From positions 1,585 to 15,103 of the forward strand of contig JAUNRL010000010.1 of the NCBI GenBank assembly GCA_030535715.1: a DNA stretch of 13,519 nucleotides. Direction: 5' to 3'. The translations under genes were made by a program, and so were the position numbers. The notes beneath the pieces were generated by a model. The model was not told the DNA's origin, made no database searches, and saw only the letters and a list, made by a program, of their open reading frames with translations. Positions 12,015 to 13,519 of this stretch are shown here, piece by piece. Positions within the stretch are counted from its first letter, which is position 1. Each line of letters begins with the position of its first letter. This DNA comes from Bacillota bacterium. Lineage in GTDB: Bacteria > Bacillota > Clostridia > Peptostreptococcales > Anaerovoracaceae.

Positions 12015-13496
12015 CTATACGTATCTGGCATTCATCAGCTTCTTAATGACTTCGATGAACGTCCGATTATCCCGGGTATGCATCATGTTATCGATGATCA
12101 TCTCCGTAACTTCCTGCGTATCCCGGTTGCTGAGCGCGCGGCGCATGGACCAGACGGCTTCCATTTCCTCCTGATCCATCAGCAGATCCTCACGCCGCGT
12201 TCCCGATTTGTTCAGTTCGATGGCCGGGAAAATCCGTTTCTCGGACAGCTTTCGGTCCAGGTGCAGTTCCATGTTGCCCGTTCCCTTGAATTCCTCGTAG
12301 ATCAGATCGTCCATTCGGCTGCCTGTTTCCACCAGCGCTGTAGCCAGAATGGTAATGCTTCCGCCCTCCTCAATCTTCCTCGCCGCGCCGAAGAACTGCT
12401 TTGGCTTGTGCAGGGCACCGGGATCGAAACCGCCGGACAGAGTCTTGCCGGAGGCCGGCATCACCAGGTTGTACGCTCTGGCCAGCCGGGTGATGCTATC
12501 CAGCAGGATAACCACGTCCTTGCCCTGCTCAGCCAGCCGCTTGGCTCTGGCCAGAACCATTTCTGCCACTTTGACGTGGTGGGAGGGCATCTCGTCAAAA
12601 GTCGAGTAGATAACCTCGCTGGTCGGGCTGTGCAGGCTCCGCTTCATGTCCGTGACTTCCTCCGGCCGCTCATCCACCAGCAGCACAATGAGCTCCGCTT
12701 CCGGATGATGCTTCTCGATGCTGTTGGCGATCTTCTTCAGCAGAACCGTTTTGCCTGCTTTTGGCGGTGCGACAATCAGACCCCGCTGGCCCTTTCCGAT
12801 AGGGGCCACCAGATCAATCAGCCGCAGGGACAGATCTCGGCCGTCCTCCATCACCAGTTTCTCTTCGGGGAAGATGGGCGTCAGGGATTCGAATTCCGGC
12901 CGGTGCATGGCTGTGCCCGGCTCATCTCCATTGACCGAAATGACATAGAGCAGAGCGCCGAAACGGTTTCCAGAAGTTGCCGGGCGGCAGATTCCGCGAA
13001 CCTTGTCGCCGGTTTTCAGGTTGAACCGGCGGATCTGCGCCGGAGAAACGTAAATGTCGTCTTCGCTGGTCAGGAAGTTGTTGAACCGCAGGAAACCGAA
13101 GCCGTCGTCTGCCAGATCAAGGATACCTTCTGTTTCGAAACGACCGTCTTTATCCGGCGCTGTCCGGCTGTCCTGTGCGCCTCTGCGGTCGGTATCGGCC
13201 CGGTCTTCCCGCTCCTGCATTTCCCGGCGGTCTGCGCCGACGGTCTCTTCCGCCGCTCCCCGTCGATCAAAATCAGCGCGCTCATCGGCTACCGCATCTT
13301 CCTCCGAATGCTCTCTGTCATAACGCGGTCTGCCTTCGTTTCTGGCATAGCGCCCATTGCGGGACGACCGGCGGGATGAACGCCGGGATCTTCCGCCTGG
13401 CCTTCTTTCGCGGTCCTGATCGCCGTCACGGGATTCTTCGTCCCGGAACAGATCATCCGTGCGCACCTCTCTCGCCTTACGAACCGGATCATCCAT
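12015..13496 (-). CDS. rho: Transcription termination factor Rho, with long disordered N-terminal region; 5' end may lie outside the window
   Basis: Rho is the hexameric RNA-dependent ATPase that terminates transcription. Residues counted from ATG 13496 (493 aa) show a cold-shock-like RNA-binding domain with GFGFLRF (132-138). The Walker A motif PPKAGKT (244-250) follows, then VDERPEEV (274-281), Walker B VVILLDS (328-334), Q-loop [10 protein letters not shown] (347-356) and R-loop KGTGNME (404-410). Residues 1-115 are low-complexity, rich in R, D, E and S. The helical Rho_N domain usually at the start is missing. The frame stays open upstream of ATG 13496 to the window edge, so Rho_N may lie outside. 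ATG 13496 with GGGAG 8 nt upstream is the only start inside the window that makes sense. Confidence 0.93.
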   Translation of the reverse strand: MDDPVRKAREVRTDDLFRDEESRDGDQDRERRPGGRSRRSSRRSSRNGRYARNEGRPRYDREHSEEDAVADERADFDRRGAAEETVGADRREMQEREDRADTDRRGAQDSRTAPDKDGRFETEGILDLADDGFGFLRFNNFLTSEDDIYVSPAQIRRFNLKTGDKVRGICRPATSGNRFGALLYVISVNGDEPGTAMHRPEFESLTPIFPEEKLVMEDGRDLSLRLIDLVAPIGKGQRGLIVAPPKAGKTVLLKKIANSIEKHHPEAELIVLLVDERPEEVTDMKRSLHSPTSEVIYSTFDEMPSHHVKVAEMVLARAKRLAEQGKDVVILLDSITRLARAYNLVMPASGKTLSGGFDPGALHKPKQFFGAARKIEEGGSITILATALVETGSRMDDLIYEEFKGTGNMELHLDRKLSEKRIFPAIELNKSGTRREDLLMDQEEMEAVWSMRRALSNRDTQEVTEMIIDNMMHTRDNRTFIEVIKKLMNARYV

Positions 13497-13519
13497 GCGG
13501 AGCGCTCCCGTATCGTGTT

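Noticed and set aside
12078..13379. Long plus-strand open frame (433 codons) opposite rho
   Set aside because: It mirrors the conserved rho gene and has no ribosome binding site or protein motifs.

Overview
The window looks like chromosomal DNA from a GC-rich anaerobic member of the Clostridia (Firmicutes). Pointers are strong AGGAGG-type ribosome binding sites, sigma-A-like promoters, a WalJ-RlmH pair, a clostridial-type RNase HI, a rho/DUF1385/prmC/rpmE neighbourhood, oxygen-sensitive TtdAB, an iron-sulfur flavoprotein operon and a remnant of the [FeFe]-hydrogenase maturase gene hydF. I cannot name a family or genus. No tRNA, rRNA, CRISPR array, insertion sequence or phage gene was seen.

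Layout, left to right. Positions 1-545 (+) hold a promoter, a wrecked small gene (250-420) with an intact ribosome binding site, and a hairpin. A second promoter sits so close to the next start codon that the mRNA may be leaderless. It drives an SGNH/GDSL-type hydrolase (548-1174) translationally coupled to an ArsR-type regulator (1171-1497).

A long minus-strand operon of eight genes then runs from about 9305 down to 1509. In transcription order it encodes a 125-aa protein of unknown function, an 890-aa protein with two GltD-like flavin modules and ferredoxin-type clusters, a geranylgeranyl-reductase-like flavoprotein, WalJ-type metallo-beta-lactamase-fold protein, RlmH, RNase HI, and both subunits of an L(+)-tartrate dehydratase-type hydro-lyase. 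The first three are tightly packed and may form an electron-transfer unit.

Upstream lies a terminator cluster (9352-9490) and rpmE with its own promoter and a possibly structured leader. A second minus-strand operon comes first on that strand: rho (13496 to 12015, possibly continuing past the right edge), a DUF1385 membrane protein, prmC, and a mini-hydF in which the start and end of HydF are fused in frame with the middle missing. prfA, a common partner after prmC, is not there.

The two most unusual points are these. Two separate genes (250-420 and 9797-10033) both keep their ends and have lost their middles. The second is the three-gene flavoprotein cluster at 5016-9226, with its duplicated GltD-like module.
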